A stretch of 64,000 nt of DNA from Catenibacterium mitsuokai (GCF_025148785.1 NZ_CP102271.1:1087569-1151568); one strand, 5' to 3'. Positions 1 to 8,381 are shown, counted from the stretch's first letter. Numbers and translations are program-made. Notes: a model not told the origin generated them from the letters alone.

Positions 1-1587
1 AAGACACTCGAATATGCAGGAATTAAAAACTATACAGGAAAAGCACATTATAATTTATGTCCTGCTAAATTAGTAGAATACGCTTTAAAGCGTAAAGAAG
101 GATTATTAACTGACCAGGGTGCGTTAGTTGTAAAAACAGGAAAATATACTGGTCGTTCACCACATGATAAATTTATTGTAGATACACCAGAGGTACATGA
201 ACAGATTGCCTGGGGTGATGTCAATGTAGCCATGAGTGTAGAACACTACAATGCATTAAAGGAAAAAGTACTTAACTATATGAGTGACAAAGAATTATTC
301 GTATTTAAAGGCTTTGCTGGAGCTGATAAGAAATATCGTCGTAAATTCACAGTCATCAATGAACTTGCATGTCAGAACCTATTTATCCATCAATTATTGA
401 TTAGGCCTACAAAAGAAGAATTAGATAATTTTGGTCTGACTGATTATACTATCCTTGTTGCTCCAGGATTCCATTGCGTTTCTGAAGTAGATCATACTAA
501 CTCGGAAGCAGCTATTATTATTAACTTTACAGAACATACAGTTATTATTGTAGGTTCACAATATTCAGGAGAAATCAAGAAATCAGTCTTCACAATCATG
601 AACTATTGCATGCCTTTGCAGGAAAACATTCTCCCTATGCATTGTTCGGCTAATATGGATCCTCGTACTGGAGAAACAGCCATCTTCTTTGGTTTATCAG
701 GTACAGGTAAAACAACACTTTCTACAGACCCTAATAGAATGTTGATTGGTGATGATGAACATGGCTGGAGTGAAGAAGGTATCTTCAACTTTGAAGGTGG
801 ATGTTATGCAAAGACAATTAACTTATCTCCTACAGGAGAACCTGATATCTATCGTGCCATCCGTTTTGGTTCAGAACTAGAAAACGTAGTTGTAGATGCA
901 AAGACTAGACAGCCAGATTATGATGATGGTACACTTACAGAAAATACACGTGTCGGTTATCCTATTGAATATATTCAAAATGCCCAGATTCCAGGAGTAG
1001 GTGGAGTACCTAAAGTCGTTATTTTCTTAACTGCAGATGCCTTTGGTGTATTACCACCAATCTCTAGACTTGATCATGATGCGGCTATGTATCAATTCGT
1101 TACTGGATTTACATCTAAAGTCGCAGGTACAGAAAGAGGTATCAGCGAACCACTGCCTACATTCTCTACACTATTTGGAGAACCATTCATGCCTTTAGAT
1201 CCAGGTATCTATGCACAGTTACTTGGTTCACGTCTAGAAGCCTATGGTACTAAGGTTTATTTAGTGAACACTGGATGGAATGGTGGACCTTATGGTATTG
1301 GTTCACGTATGAAACTATCATATACACGTGCTATGGTCACTGCAGCAGTCAATGGATCATTAGATAATGTCATCTATTATTATGATTCACGCTTTAATCT
1401 TCATGTCCCTCAATCATGTCCTGGAGTCCCAGAATATGTATTAAACCCTAAGGATACATGGGCTAATAAGGAAGCTTATGAAGATATGGCTAATGAACTT
1501 GCTATGATGTTTGAAGCAAACTTCAATACTAAGTATCCACATATGCCAGAAAATATTAAAAATGCAGGACCACATCCTAAGAAATAA
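1..1587 (+). CDS. pckA: Phosphoenolpyruvate carboxykinase (ATP), 5'-truncated by window edge
   Basis: Catalyses ATP-dependent interconversion of oxaloacetate and PEP + CO2 in the cytoplasm; in fermenting anaerobes it often runs in the PEP-carboxylating direction. The reading frame is open from base 1 (KTLEYAGIKNYTGKAHYN...), so the ATG at 232 is internal. 528 residues are visible, so only a few N-terminal residues are missing compared with the usual ~530-540. Seen: substrate motif TGRSPHDKFIV, kinase-1a P-loop GLSGTGKTTLS and the kinase-2 metal-binding motif GDDEHGW, and the C-terminal FNTKYP region. It ends in TAA inside a terminator hairpin. No odd features. Confidence 0.97.
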   Translation, partial: KTLEYAGIKNYTGKAHYNLCPAKLVEYALKRKEGLLTDQGALVVKTGKYTGRSPHDKFIVDTPEVHEQIAWGDVNVAMSVEHYNALKEKVLNYMSDKELFVFKGFAGADKKYRRKFTVINELACQNLFIHQLLIRPTKEELDNFGLTDYTILVAPGFHCVSEVDHTNSEAAIIINFTEHTVIIVGSQYSGEIKKSVFTIMNYCMPLQENILPMHCSANMDPRTGETAIFFGLSGTGKTTLSTDPNRMLIGDDEHGWSEEGIFNFEGGCYAKTINLSPTGEPDIYRAIRFGSELENVVVDAKTRQPDYDDGTLTENTRVGYPIEYIQNAQIPGVGGVPKVVIFLTADAFGVLPPISRLDHDAAMYQFVTGFTSKVAGTERGISEPLPTFSTLFGEPFMPLDPGIYAQLLGSRLEAYGTKVYLVNTGWNGGPYGIGSRMKLSYTRAMVTAAVNGSLDNVIYYYDSRFNLHVPQSCPGVPEYVLNPKDTWANKEAYEDMANELAMMFEANFNTKYPHMPENIKNAGPHPKK

Positions 1588-1610
1588 AAGCCACAACATG
1601 TGGCTTTTTT
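1587..1610 (+). terminator. Intrinsic terminator of pckA
   Basis: Perfect 8-bp stem AAGCCACA/TGTGGCTT with a 3-nt loop, followed by a T run. It lies directly after the pckA stop and before the RBS of the exonuclease gene. Confidence 0.85.
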
Positions 1611-1619
1611 GGAGGTTTT

Positions 1620-2258
1620 ATGAGAGAAATAGGTAGAAGTAAAATAGAATATCCAGATACTTATATTGTGGTAGACATAGAAGCAACAGGATTAAATCCT
1701 GAAACAGAAAGACTTATAGAAGTCGCAGCTATTAAGTATATCAATCATAAAGAAGTGGCGCGCTTTAGTGAACTCATTAACCCTTTAAGGGATCAATTAC
1801 CTGTAGACTTACTAGATAAGGATAAGACTATCTATATAAGTGATTTCATTGAGAATCTCACTGGCATTTCGAATCGTATGTTACATGATGCAAGAGGAGA
1901 AAAAGATGTCCTTAGAGAGTATATTAAGTTCATAGGAAATGATGTGATCATTGGTCATAATGTCCGCTTTGATATTCGTTTCATCTATGATGCACTTCTA
2001 AGAGATTATGGAGTCCTCTTTCAAAATGATTATATTGATACATTGAAGATTGCAAGAAAACTGTTACATGAAGATTTGAAACGCTATAGACTCAAGGATC
2101 TTGCAGATCATTATCATATTGATTATTCTCATGCACATCGTGCAGTGAATGATTGTGAAATCACGCATGATGTATATGAAATGATGATGGAAGATATCTT
2201 TAATAACTTTGGGACAATAGAGAATTATCGTAAGAAAAGAAAGAATAAGAAAGATTAA
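1620..2258 (+). CDS. DnaQ-like 3'-5' exonuclease (DEDDh)
   Basis: Stand-alone 212-residue exonuclease of the RNase T/DNA polymerase III epsilon class, removing nucleotides from 3' ends with two metal ions. Seen: Exo I VDIEATGLN (D and E ligands) near residue 19, Exo II GHNVRFDIRFI near 113, and Exo III with H and D in HRAVNDCEITHDVY near 177-185, which makes it the DEDDh subtype. A Lys/Arg-rich tail (KKRKNKKD) ends the protein. Start chosen from GGAGG at about 1611 before ATG 1620. Could act in DNA repair or proofreading; the exact cellular role cannot be told from sequence. Confidence 0.88.
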   Translation: MREIGRSKIEYPDTYIVVDIEATGLNPETERLIEVAAIKYINHKEVARFSELINPLRDQLPVDLLDKDKTIYISDFIENLTGISNRMLHDARGEKDVLREYIKFIGNDVIIGHNVRFDIRFIYDALLRDYGVLFQNDYIDTLKIARKLLHEDLKRYRLKDLADHYHIDYSHAHRAVNDCEITHDVYEMMMEDIFNNFGTIENYRKKRKNKKD

Positions 2259-2408
2259 GTGGACAACCTACAATGAGTATTTCTGAAGCAAGAATTGCAC
2301 TTGATAAGAGAATTGATATATTGAGATTAAAAGGCTTGAAAAAGTGACTTCAACTGTTAATATTGTATATAATTGTTATATATATAGATAGAAAGGAAAA
2401 GAACTAAC

Positions 2409-2888
2409 ATGAACAAAATCGCAAGCTTTACAGTGAATCATTTAACTTTATTACCAGGTATTTATGTATCTAGAAAAGATAAGGTAGGAGAAGAAGTTAT
2501 TACTACTTTTGATATTCGTATGACAGCACCTAACAGAGAACCTGTTATTAATACAGCTGAAATCCATACAATGGAACATTTAGGTGCTACATTTTTAAGA
2601 AATCATAAGGAATGGGCTGAAAAAGTTATTTACTTTGGTCCTATGGGATGTCGTACAGGATTCTATATGATTCTTGCAGGAGATCTAGAATCTAAGGATG
2701 TTGTAGGATTAGTGACTGAAATGTTTACTTTCATGGCTGAATTTGAAGGTGATGTTCCAGGTGCTGCAGCAAGAGATTGTGGTAACTATTTAGATATGAA
2801 CTTACCTCTTACTAAGATTGTTGCTAAAAGATTCTTAGATAACACTCTTAAGAATATCACAGAAGAACATTTAGTATATCCAGACTAA
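2409..2888 (+). CDS. luxS: S-ribosylhomocysteine lyase LuxS
   Basis: Cleaves S-ribosylhomocysteine to homocysteine and DPD, the precursor of autoinducer-2, in the activated methyl cycle. The 159-residue length is typical of the family. Zinc ligands are visible as H-x-x-E-H (HTMEH, near residue 54-58) and Cys in AARDCGNYLDM near 126. A good RBS (AGAAAGG) precedes ATG 2409. Monocistronic, with its own terminator. No adjacent Pfs or methyltransferase genes in this window. Confidence 0.97.
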   Translation: MNKIASFTVNHLTLLPGIYVSRKDKVGEEVITTFDIRMTAPNREPVINTAEIHTMEHLGATFLRNHKEWAEKVIYFGPMGCRTGFYMILAGDLESKDVVGLVTEMFTFMAEFEGDVPGAAARDCGNYLDMNLPLTKIVAKRFLDNTLKNITEEHLVYPD

Positions 2889-2911
2889 GACTTCCTTGGA
2901 AGTCTTTTTAC
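2888..2911 (+). terminator. Intrinsic terminator of luxS
   Basis: AGACTTCC/GGAAGTCT perfect 8-bp stem with a 2-nt spacer, then TTTTT, starting on the stop codon of luxS. Confidence 0.85.
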
Positions 2912-2974
2912 CTGTACGTACATATATTGATTAATTACTTACTTGTATGTATACTAGTAAAGAGAGGTATTATT

Positions 2975-3697
2975 ATGCATTTATTTCTGACAAGCTCAAA
3001 CTTAACATTAAATGGTCAATATATTAATGAAGAGAATGGTTTCCGTTCTCTTCTTTTTGATGTCCTTCCACATCATATTCGTTGTCTTTATATTGCCTCT
3101 GATCCAAGCAATACGATTCATAATGATGAATGGGGAAACTACCAAAAGAAAGCCTTGATGAATAGTCATTTCTTAGTAGATACATTTACTATTCTGGATG
3201 ATCGAAACAAAGAGAAGACAGAAGAACTCGTGAAAGAATCAGATCTTATCATACTTGGAGGAGGGCATGTGCCTACTCAAAACAAGTTTTTTAGAGAAAT
3301 CCACTTAAAGAAGTATTTAAAGGAGTATGAAGGTGTGATAGTAGGTGTCAGTGCAGGTTCTATGAACTGTGCAAAGACTGTATACGCCATGCCTGAACTT
3401 CCAGGAGAATATCTTGATAAGAAGTATCAAAGATATCTTCCAGGATTAGAACTCACCCAAACAATGATCATTCCTCACTATAATGAAATACATGATGATT
3501 GTTTGGATGGTGTTCATATATTCAAGGATATTGCCTATCCTGATAGTACCAAAAGAACATTTATAGTACTGGTGGATGGTAGTTTTATTCATATACATGA
3601 GGGAAAAGAAGTCATTTATGGGTTATCTTATAAAATAGAAAAAGGAAAACAATCACTTATACAAGAAAAAGATTGTATGTTCACATTGGATTCATAA
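2975..3697 (+). CDS. Peptidase S51 (dipeptidase E-like) family protein
   Basis: Serine peptidase-fold protein of the S51/class-I-glutaminase-like superfamily (240 residues from the chosen start). Seen: GGGHVPTQNKFF and the nucleophile elbow GVSAGSMNCA with Ser in G-x-S-A-G, followed by IIPHYNEIHDD supplying a His, as in PepE-type enzymes that cleave Asp-Xaa dipeptides. Start ATG 2975 chosen because AGAGAGG lies 8 nt upstream; the ATG at 2927 has no RBS and adds 16 non-conserved residues. Substrate is not determinable; many firmicute members are annotated only as 'type 1 glutamine amidotransferase-like'. Confidence 0.82.
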   Translation: MHLFLTSSNLTLNGQYINEENGFRSLLFDVLPHHIRCLYIASDPSNTIHNDEWGNYQKKALMNSHFLVDTFTILDDRNKEKTEELVKESDLIILGGGHVPTQNKFFREIHLKKYLKEYEGVIVGVSAGSMNCAKTVYAMPELPGEYLDKKYQRYLPGLELTQTMIIPHYNEIHDDCLDGVHIFKDIAYPDSTKRTFIVLVDGSFIHIHEGKEVIYGLSYKIEKGKQSLIQEKDCMFTLDS

Positions 3698-3811
3698 AGA
3701 GGGGCTATATTATAAATGTATTAAGAAACTCCCTTAAAAAAATATCTTAATACACAAGAGCAAAAGAAAATTGTTTTTAACTCTCCCCTTAAAACATAAT
3801 TGTAAACAAGA

Positions 3812-3840
3812 AGGACGTTTCAATGCGAAGCGTCTTTTTT
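3812..3840 (+). terminator. Intrinsic terminator downstream of S51 peptidase
   Basis: GACGTTTC/GAAGCGTC stem (one G-U pair), 5-nt loop, then a run of T. Lies about 115 nt after the peptidase stop, so the intervening A/T-rich stretch is probably a 3' UTR. Confidence 0.7.
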
Positions 3841-3903
3841 GCATATATTTGCGATTGAATGTATATAATATAAGTGATGAAAATATAAAAGAGGGTGTTC
3901 TAT

Positions 3904-4107
3904 ATGACTGCAATGTCCACTCATCTATATGCAAGAATTGAATCTAAAGTAAAGTCTTCTAAGAGAATAGTTGATATGAGTGTATTCTTAGAAGAAGAGT
4001 TGAATGAAGAATTAGAAAATGGATATGCTGATGTACAGGCTGGACGTACAAAAGATGCAAAAACAGCTTTCGACAATATTCGTAAGGATTATCAGTTGAA
4101 CACATAA
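3904..4107 (+). CDS. RelB/DinJ-like antitoxin, apparently orphan
   Basis: 67 residues from ATG 3904 (RBS GAGGG at 3891-3894; an in-frame GTG at 3895 is less likely). The N-terminal YARIESKVKSSKRIV looks like the ribbon-helix-helix start of RelB/DinJ antitoxins (…ARIDSELK…). The C-terminal GYADVQAGRTKDAKTAFDNIRKDY resembles the toxin-wrapping tail with 'G-x-x-D-x-x-A-G-R'. No RelE/YafQ-type toxin ORF follows: the next feature is a terminator and then the opposite-strand oleate hydratase. Family assignment rests on short motifs. Confidence 0.65.
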   Translation: MTAMSTHLYARIESKVKSSKRIVDMSVFLEEELNEELENGYADVQAGRTKDAKTAFDNIRKDYQLNT

Positions 4108-4116
4108 AAAATAGTA

Positions 4117-4149
4117 ATCAGTCTTTCGTTTATGATTGACTGTTTTTTT
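4117..4149 (+). terminator. Terminator after antitoxin
   Basis: CAGTC…GACTG inverted repeat followed by TTTTTTT. Short stem, so moderate confidence. Confidence 0.55.
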
Positions 4150-4180
4150 GTAAAAGAAAACAAGCTGGATAACCAGCTTG
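4145..4180 (-). terminator. Terminator of oleate hydratase gene
   Basis: On the minus strand, CAAGCTGG/CCAGCTTG (8 bp, 4-nt loop ATAA/TTAT) follows the stop codon at 4185 and is followed by a T-rich tract. Confidence 0.75.
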
Positions 4181-4184
4181 CTCG

Positions 4185-5978
4185 TTAATCTATTAATCCT
4201 GTATCTCTTAATAAGAGTTCTAGATCTGTACCTTTTACATTCTTCAATACAGTCTTTAAAAGCATCTTTTCCTTGAAGTTTAATGGCAACTCATTAATCT
4301 TCTTTTTATCTACTGCATAATAAGCTGCTCGTAATAATTCTCTGATATCATATTGAGAACCCCATACTTCAGGTACACCACGATCGACATTCAGTAATGT
4401 ATAGACACTTTCCATACCTGTACGCATAGAATATTCAGTCGTAAAGATAGTATCTCTTGGTGTTTCTGCGAACTGTCCAATAAATGCGAAGTTCACTGCA
4501 CCTTCTGGTACAACTTTAGGACGGTCTACGTTCTTTCTAGGCTGGAAGAAGGCATTGATATAAGGCATAAAGCATGTTGTTGTATTACATGCATTTTCTG
4601 AATAGTCTTTGATCTTGCTTTCATCCATACCAATATGGTAAAGCCATTCCTGACAGATTTCTTCACCTGTACAATCTCTCATAGCTTTCTTAATATAGTT
4701 ACCTTCTGTATCAGTATGAAGAGCATAGAGCCATACAAGTACTGTATCTTTATTCTGAGATCTAAACTGTGGCTGACGGTTAATAGTCCATGATAAGAAC
4801 CAATTGTTTACACTATCCTTAACAGTCACAATACCACCAGTAGTCACTTTACCAGCACGAGGATCACGTTTACAGATATTCATAATATGCTGAATAATAT
4901 CTTCATTAGATGTTTCTACAGTGGCACTCATCCAGTTAGTCGCTTCTGTATCACTGCAGAACACATCAGGATGTCCATATTCATCATGATTTGCCTGTTT
5001 CGCAATATTCTTCCATAAATCCCATGATTCACCCTGACCATTCACAATATGAGATAAATCAGGGGCATGAGTCTGATCACCGTAACTTGATGTATCAGTA
5101 CAACATCCATTAGTAATAAAGACTAAATCATCTGCAGTTAAAGGAATAGAATGTTCTTCATTATCTTTTATATAAATAAGTTGTTTAGCTGTCTTCTTGC
5201 CATCAACTTCTTCAATAACCACATTCTTAACATCCATACCAAACTGAACATCTACATCATGCTTCTTTAGATATTCAATTAAAGGTAAGATCATACTTTC
5301 ATACTGATTATACTTAGTAAATCTTAAAGCACTGAAGTCTGGTAAACCATCAATATGATGCACATAACGACATAAATAACGCTTCATTTCTAATGCACTA
5401 GACCATTTCTGGAAGGCGAACATAGTCTGCCAATATAGCCAGAAATTAGTCTCCCAGAATGATTCTGGTAATACATCTGAAATCTTCTTATCTTCTAGAT
5501 TAACTTCAGGTGTAATAAAGAGCTGGGACAATGCCATTGCGCTATCTTTATCTAATTTAAATAGCTTATCAGTATGCGCATCTTCCGCTTTATTCACTGT
5601 TGCACGACATAAAGAATAGTTAGGGTCATGCTTATTGAGCCAATAGTATTCATCTAATACAGATACGTTAGGTGTTTCAATAGAAGGCACATCACGGAAT
5701 ACATCCCACATGATTTCAAAGTGGTTATCCATTTCACGTCCTCCACGCATATAGAAGCCTTTATGAACATCTTTATAACCATCACAGCTTCCACCTGCAA
5801 GTTCTAGCTTTTCTAATAAATGAATATGATTTCCAGGCATCTGCCCATCTCTTACAAGATAGAAGGCAGCAGTTAAACCTGCTAAGCCTGTTCCAATAAT
5901 ATAAGCTGATTTCTTTTCTACACCCTCTGGTTTTTCTGGGTGTGCAAATGCTTCATAAGTTCCTGATGAATAATACAT
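4185..5978 (-). CDS. ohyA: Oleate hydratase (67-kDa myosin-cross-reactive antigen family)
   Basis: FAD-dependent hydratase that adds water to the cis-9 double bond of oleate and related unsaturated fatty acids, giving 10-hydroxy acids; common in gut bacteria, probably for detoxifying host or dietary fatty acids. 597 residues, full length. Seen: the Rossmann FAD motif IIGTGLAGLTAAFYLVRDG near residues 27-45, LAGGSCDG, MRGGREMDNHFE, and C-terminal FIGQFAETPRDTIFTTEYS typical of MCRA proteins. RBS (AAGGAGG on the minus strand) just upstream. Next to a broken tetR gene and inverted repeats at 6022-6064 that could be its operator. Confidence 0.95.
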   Translation of the reverse strand: MYYSSGTYEAFAHPEKPEGVEKKSAYIIGTGLAGLTAAFYLVRDGQMPGNHIHLLEKLELAGGSCDGYKDVHKGFYMRGGREMDNHFEIMWDVFRDVPSIETPNVSVLDEYYWLNKHDPNYSLCRATVNKAEDAHTDKLFKLDKDSAMALSQLFITPEVNLEDKKISDVLPESFWETNFWLYWQTMFAFQKWSSALEMKRYLCRYVHHIDGLPDFSALRFTKYNQYESMILPLIEYLKKHDVDVQFGMDVKNVVIEEVDGKKTAKQLIYIKDNEEHSIPLTADDLVFITNGCCTDTSSYGDQTHAPDLSHIVNGQGESWDLWKNIAKQANHDEYGHPDVFCSDTEATNWMSATVETSNEDIIQHIMNICKRDPRAGKVTTGGIVTVKDSVNNWFLSWTINRQPQFRSQNKDTVLVWLYALHTDTEGNYIKKAMRDCTGEEICQEWLYHIGMDESKIKDYSENACNTTTCFMPYINAFFQPRKNVDRPKVVPEGAVNFAFIGQFAETPRDTIFTTEYSMRTGMESVYTLLNVDRGVPEVWGSQYDIRELLRAAYYAVDKKKINELPLNFKEKMLLKTVLKNVKGTDLELLLRDTGLID

Positions 5979-6021
5979 AATAGTTACCTCCTTGATATGA
6001 CTCTAGTATAAATCAAGTTTG

Positions 6022-6064
6022 AAGACATTTGTTTAGACAAACAAAAAATCATGATAAATGTCTT
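6022..6064. promoter_or_regulatory. Inverted repeat, candidate regulator site upstream of ohyA
   Basis: AAGACATTT (6022-6030) and AAATGTCTT (6056-6064) form a perfect 9-bp inverted repeat, with an imperfect palindrome TTTGTTTAGACAAA between them. The site lies between the ohyA start and the 3' end of tetR. It may bind a TetR-type regulator, or compete structurally with the terminator at 6049-6071. Inference only. Confidence 0.4.
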
Positions 6065-6071
6065 ATCATGA
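6040..6071 (-). terminator. Terminator of MATE-tetR operon
   Basis: TCATGATAA/TTATCATGA perfect 9-bp stem with 5-nt loop; on the minus strand followed by TTTTTTG. It lies about 30 nt beyond the stop codon (6103) of the full-length tetR frame, which supports that longer gene as ancestral. Confidence 0.75.
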
Positions 6072-6102
6072 CTTAATGAGTGTAAAAATTTTAATCAAAA
6101 TA

Positions 6103-6654
6103 CTAGTTTTGATGAATTTCAAATCTTTTCAACGCCCTTGTAATACATCCATGCATAATCTCATCCATCTTATCAAATAATCTTTCAGGATTTTCTCTCA
6201 TATCATCATTCAATCAATCTATCAACAATCCTACAATACAATAAGAATAGAAGTGGGCAATAAATTCTTTATCTGATTCTTGAATAATCATACTGCCTTC
6301 TTCCTCTATCTTGATTTTAAGTATTCCTTGAATCATTGGAGATAAATAGCTTTGAAACTCTTCTTGATGTAAGGAATGATATACATTCATAATATAGATC
6401 TGGTCTTCTTTCATCTTATAGAGAAGACGAATACATCCTTCAGGGTAGATATTTGTATTTAAGAGTAATTGATGTATTTCATCTAAGATGATCCATGAAA
6501 GAAGATGATGCATATCAGTAAAGTGATAATAGAATGTCATACGGTTAATACCACATTCCTTTGTGAGATCACCAATCGTAATCTTATTAAAAGGTTTTCT
6601 TAAGAGTAATACCTTCAATGAATCCTCTAATGCATGTTTTGTGATTTCACTCAT
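6103..6654 (-). pseudogene. TetR/AcrR-family regulator interrupted by in-frame TGA
   Basis: The N-terminal HTH is intact (ITIGDLTKECGINRMTFYYHF, residues ~26-46). The frame stops at TGA (6214-6216) after …CIVGLLID, residue 146. Reading on in the same frame gives LNDDMRENPERLFDKMDE and HGCITRALKRFEIHQN up to TAG at 6103-6105, total 184 codons. TetR proteins of this group usually have G-L-L-x-x-W at this spot, so TGA most simply replaces TGG. The gene overlaps the upstream MATE gene by 4 nt (ATGA), so it probably regulates that pump. The truncated 146-residue product keeps the DNA-binding domain but loses the last helix. Could be a sequencing error, a real nonsense mutation, or rare readthrough. 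Confidence 0.8.
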
Positions 6655-7985
6655 AAGTTAAATGAATCCTTCTTTTTCTTCTTATATATAAGTAGAGAAA
6701 TAACTGCAGTGAACACTTCTGTAATCCAGAAAGCATGCCATACGCCAGTTGGTCCAAGTAGTGAAGAAAGAATATAAGCGCATGGAAGAATAATGACTAC
6801 ATAACGACATAAAGAGATAATTAAAGATGGAATACCCATACCAAGTCCTTCGAGTACTCCTCCTGAAGTAAGCGAGAGTGAAGAGAAGACAAAGGAAATA
6901 CTAATAATACGTAAGGCGGTCACACCTGCGTTAAGTGTTTCTTCATTTGTAGTAAAGAGTCCCATGATTTCTTTTGGGAATACAAAACAAAGAAGAGTTC
7001 CTGCAATCATAATAATTAAACTTAAACCAAGAGTGAGCTTATAGATCTTATTGACACGATTATATTCTTTAGCCCCATAGTTATATCCAACAAGTGGTCT
7101 AATACCCTGGATGATTCCATTAGATGGCATAAAGACAAATGTCTGAAGCTTATAATAGATACCTAGTACTACGACATAGATAGCTGAATAGCTTACTAGA
7201 ATCGCATTTAAGACAGAAATAAGAACAGAAGGTAAGGCAATATTAAGAGTGGCAGGAATACCAATACCATATAACTTCTTATAATATTGAGTACTTTCTA
7301 AAGCTTCCTTATGAATACGTAGTGGTAAATCAACCTTATAATAATATAGATATAGAATAAAAGGAACTGTCTGACCAATACCAGTCGCAATCGCAGCTCC
7401 CGCAATACCCATTGCAGGAATAGGGCCTAAACCAAATATTAAAATAGGATCAAGAATAATATTTGTTACGCATCCTATAATCATAATCTTCATAGTGAGA
7501 GCCATACGTCCTAAAGACTGATAAATCTTTTCAAAGGCAATACCTACCTGAATCACAAAAGAGAATGAGAAGGCAATACGTCCATATAATATCCCATCCT
7601 TTAATACAACAGGATCATTTGTAAAGAATTTTAAGAAGTTAGGAATAAACACAACACAGACAATCATTAAGATTAGCCCATGGATTGCAGAAAGTAATAA
7701 TCCCTGTGCCATAGAATCTTCAGCTTTCTTATGATCCTCTGTACCTAGATAGAATGCAATCACAGCATTCATGCCCACACCAAACCCTACAGCAATCGCA
7801 GTAATTAAGTTTTGGATAGGGAATACTAAAGATAAGGCATTCATCGCATTCTCGCTAATACGAGCCACAAAGAAGCTATCGACGATATTGTAGAGAGAAT
7901 TGACAAGCATGGATAATACCATTGGTAAGCTCATAGAGAGTACTAATGGCAGTATAGGTTTTGTTTTCATATAATCTTGATTCAT
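6651..7985 (-). CDS. MATE-family multidrug/cation efflux transporter
   Basis: Inner-membrane antiporter of the MATE superfamily, 444 residues with about 12 hydrophobic segments. Seen: the N-terminal ILPLVLSMSLPMVLSMLVNSLYNIVDSFFVAR pattern in two parts, internal pseudo-repeat starting near IGIPATLNIALPSVLISVLNAI, and a C-terminal Lys-rich end. Start ATG at 7985 chosen for its strong RBS (AGGAGGA, 7991-7997 on the complement). An in-frame TTG further upstream at 8063 would run through the leader hairpin. The gene lies 5' of the interrupted tetR with ATGA overlap. Substrate unknown; drug or small aromatic cations are usual for the family. Confidence 0.93.
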   Translation of the reverse strand: MNQDYMKTKPILPLVLSMSLPMVLSMLVNSLYNIVDSFFVARISENAMNALSLVFPIQNLITAIAVGFGVGMNAVIAFYLGTEDHKKAEDSMAQGLLLSAIHGLILMIVCVVFIPNFLKFFTNDPVVLKDGILYGRIAFSFSFVIQVGIAFEKIYQSLGRMALTMKIMIIGCVTNIILDPILIFGLGPIPAMGIAGAAIATGIGQTVPFILYLYYYKVDLPLRIHKEALESTQYYKKLYGIGIPATLNIALPSVLISVLNAILVSYSAIYVVVLGIYYKLQTFVFMPSNGIIQGIRPLVGYNYGAKEYNRVNKIYKLTLGLSLIIMIAGTLLCFVFPKEIMGLFTTNEETLNAGVTALRIISISFVFSSLSLTSGGVLEGLGMGIPSLIISLCRYVVIILPCAYILSSLLGPTGVWHAFWITEVFTAVISLLIYKKKKKDSFNL

Positions 7986-8000
7986 AATTTTCCTCCTAAA

Positions 8001-8040
8001 CATACAAAAAGCCACACAACGTAAAAAAACGCTGTGTGGC
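8001..8040 (-). promoter_or_regulatory. Terminator/attenuator in MATE leader
   Basis: On the minus strand a strong stem GCCACACAGCGT…ACGTTGTGTGGC is followed by TTTTTG. It lies between the promoter (8094-8122) and the MATE RBS (7991-7997), so most transcripts should stop before the gene unless the hairpin is prevented. A short open frame runs through the leader and hairpin, encoding …TFWLWIFVRFCLIFATQRFF… and ending in TAG just before the MATE RBS. The arrangement resembles leader-peptide attenuators of ribosome-stress-induced resistance genes. The leader peptide start is uncertain, because its ATG (8091) is close to or before the predicted transcription start. Confidence 0.6.
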
Positions 8041-8093
8041 GAAAATAAGACAGAATCTGACAAAAATCCACAACCAAAAGGTTTTGTACATAG

Positions 8094-8122
8094 ACATTAT
8101 CATATATAGGATATGATGTCAA
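8094..8122 (-). promoter_or_regulatory. Promoter of MATE-tetR operon
   Basis: Minus strand: TTGACA (8117-8122), 17-bp spacer, TAATGT (8094-8099). Consensus -35 and correct spacing. Confidence 0.7.
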
Positions 8123-8187
8123 CTTTTTTACAAATATGGTATATAACATATAAAAGTATGGTATATATAATTCCTAAATCGGGATTA

Positions 8188-8215
8188 TTGCACTGAAATG
8201 AGATGGTGCTATAAT
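8188..8215 (+). promoter_or_regulatory. Promoter of mannose-PTS operon
   Basis: TTGCAC (8188-8193), 16-bp spacer, TATAAT (8210-8215). This leaves an approximately 160-nt 5' UTR (8223-8381) with no obvious terminator. Apart from this and the divergent MATE promoter, I see nothing else in the 7986-8381 gap. Confidence 0.6.
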
Positions 8216-8381
8216 ATTGTCTATAGTAAATAGGAGATATATGTTTGAGAAGAGCTGTATTTATCTATGAATATAAGTTGATAGGGATTAGATGAATATA
8301 AAGGTTATGTGTATAGATGTCCATATACATATTAAGTATATCTTCACTACTTACTTACAATTATGAAAGGTAGGAGATAAA

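Noticed and set aside
2273-2347. 24-codon ORF (MSISEARIALDKRIDILRLKGLKK) after the exonuclease gene
   Set aside because: No RBS, no recognisable family and too short. It may be a remnant of a longer gene, but stops in the same frame just upstream (2231, 2246) give no support.
6214-6216. TGA as a Trp codon (alternative genetic code)
   Set aside because: TGA ends several intact genes here (for example at 54237, 55094 and the MATE gene at 6651-6653), and Trp is coded by TGG throughout, so a nonsense mutation or sequence error is simpler.
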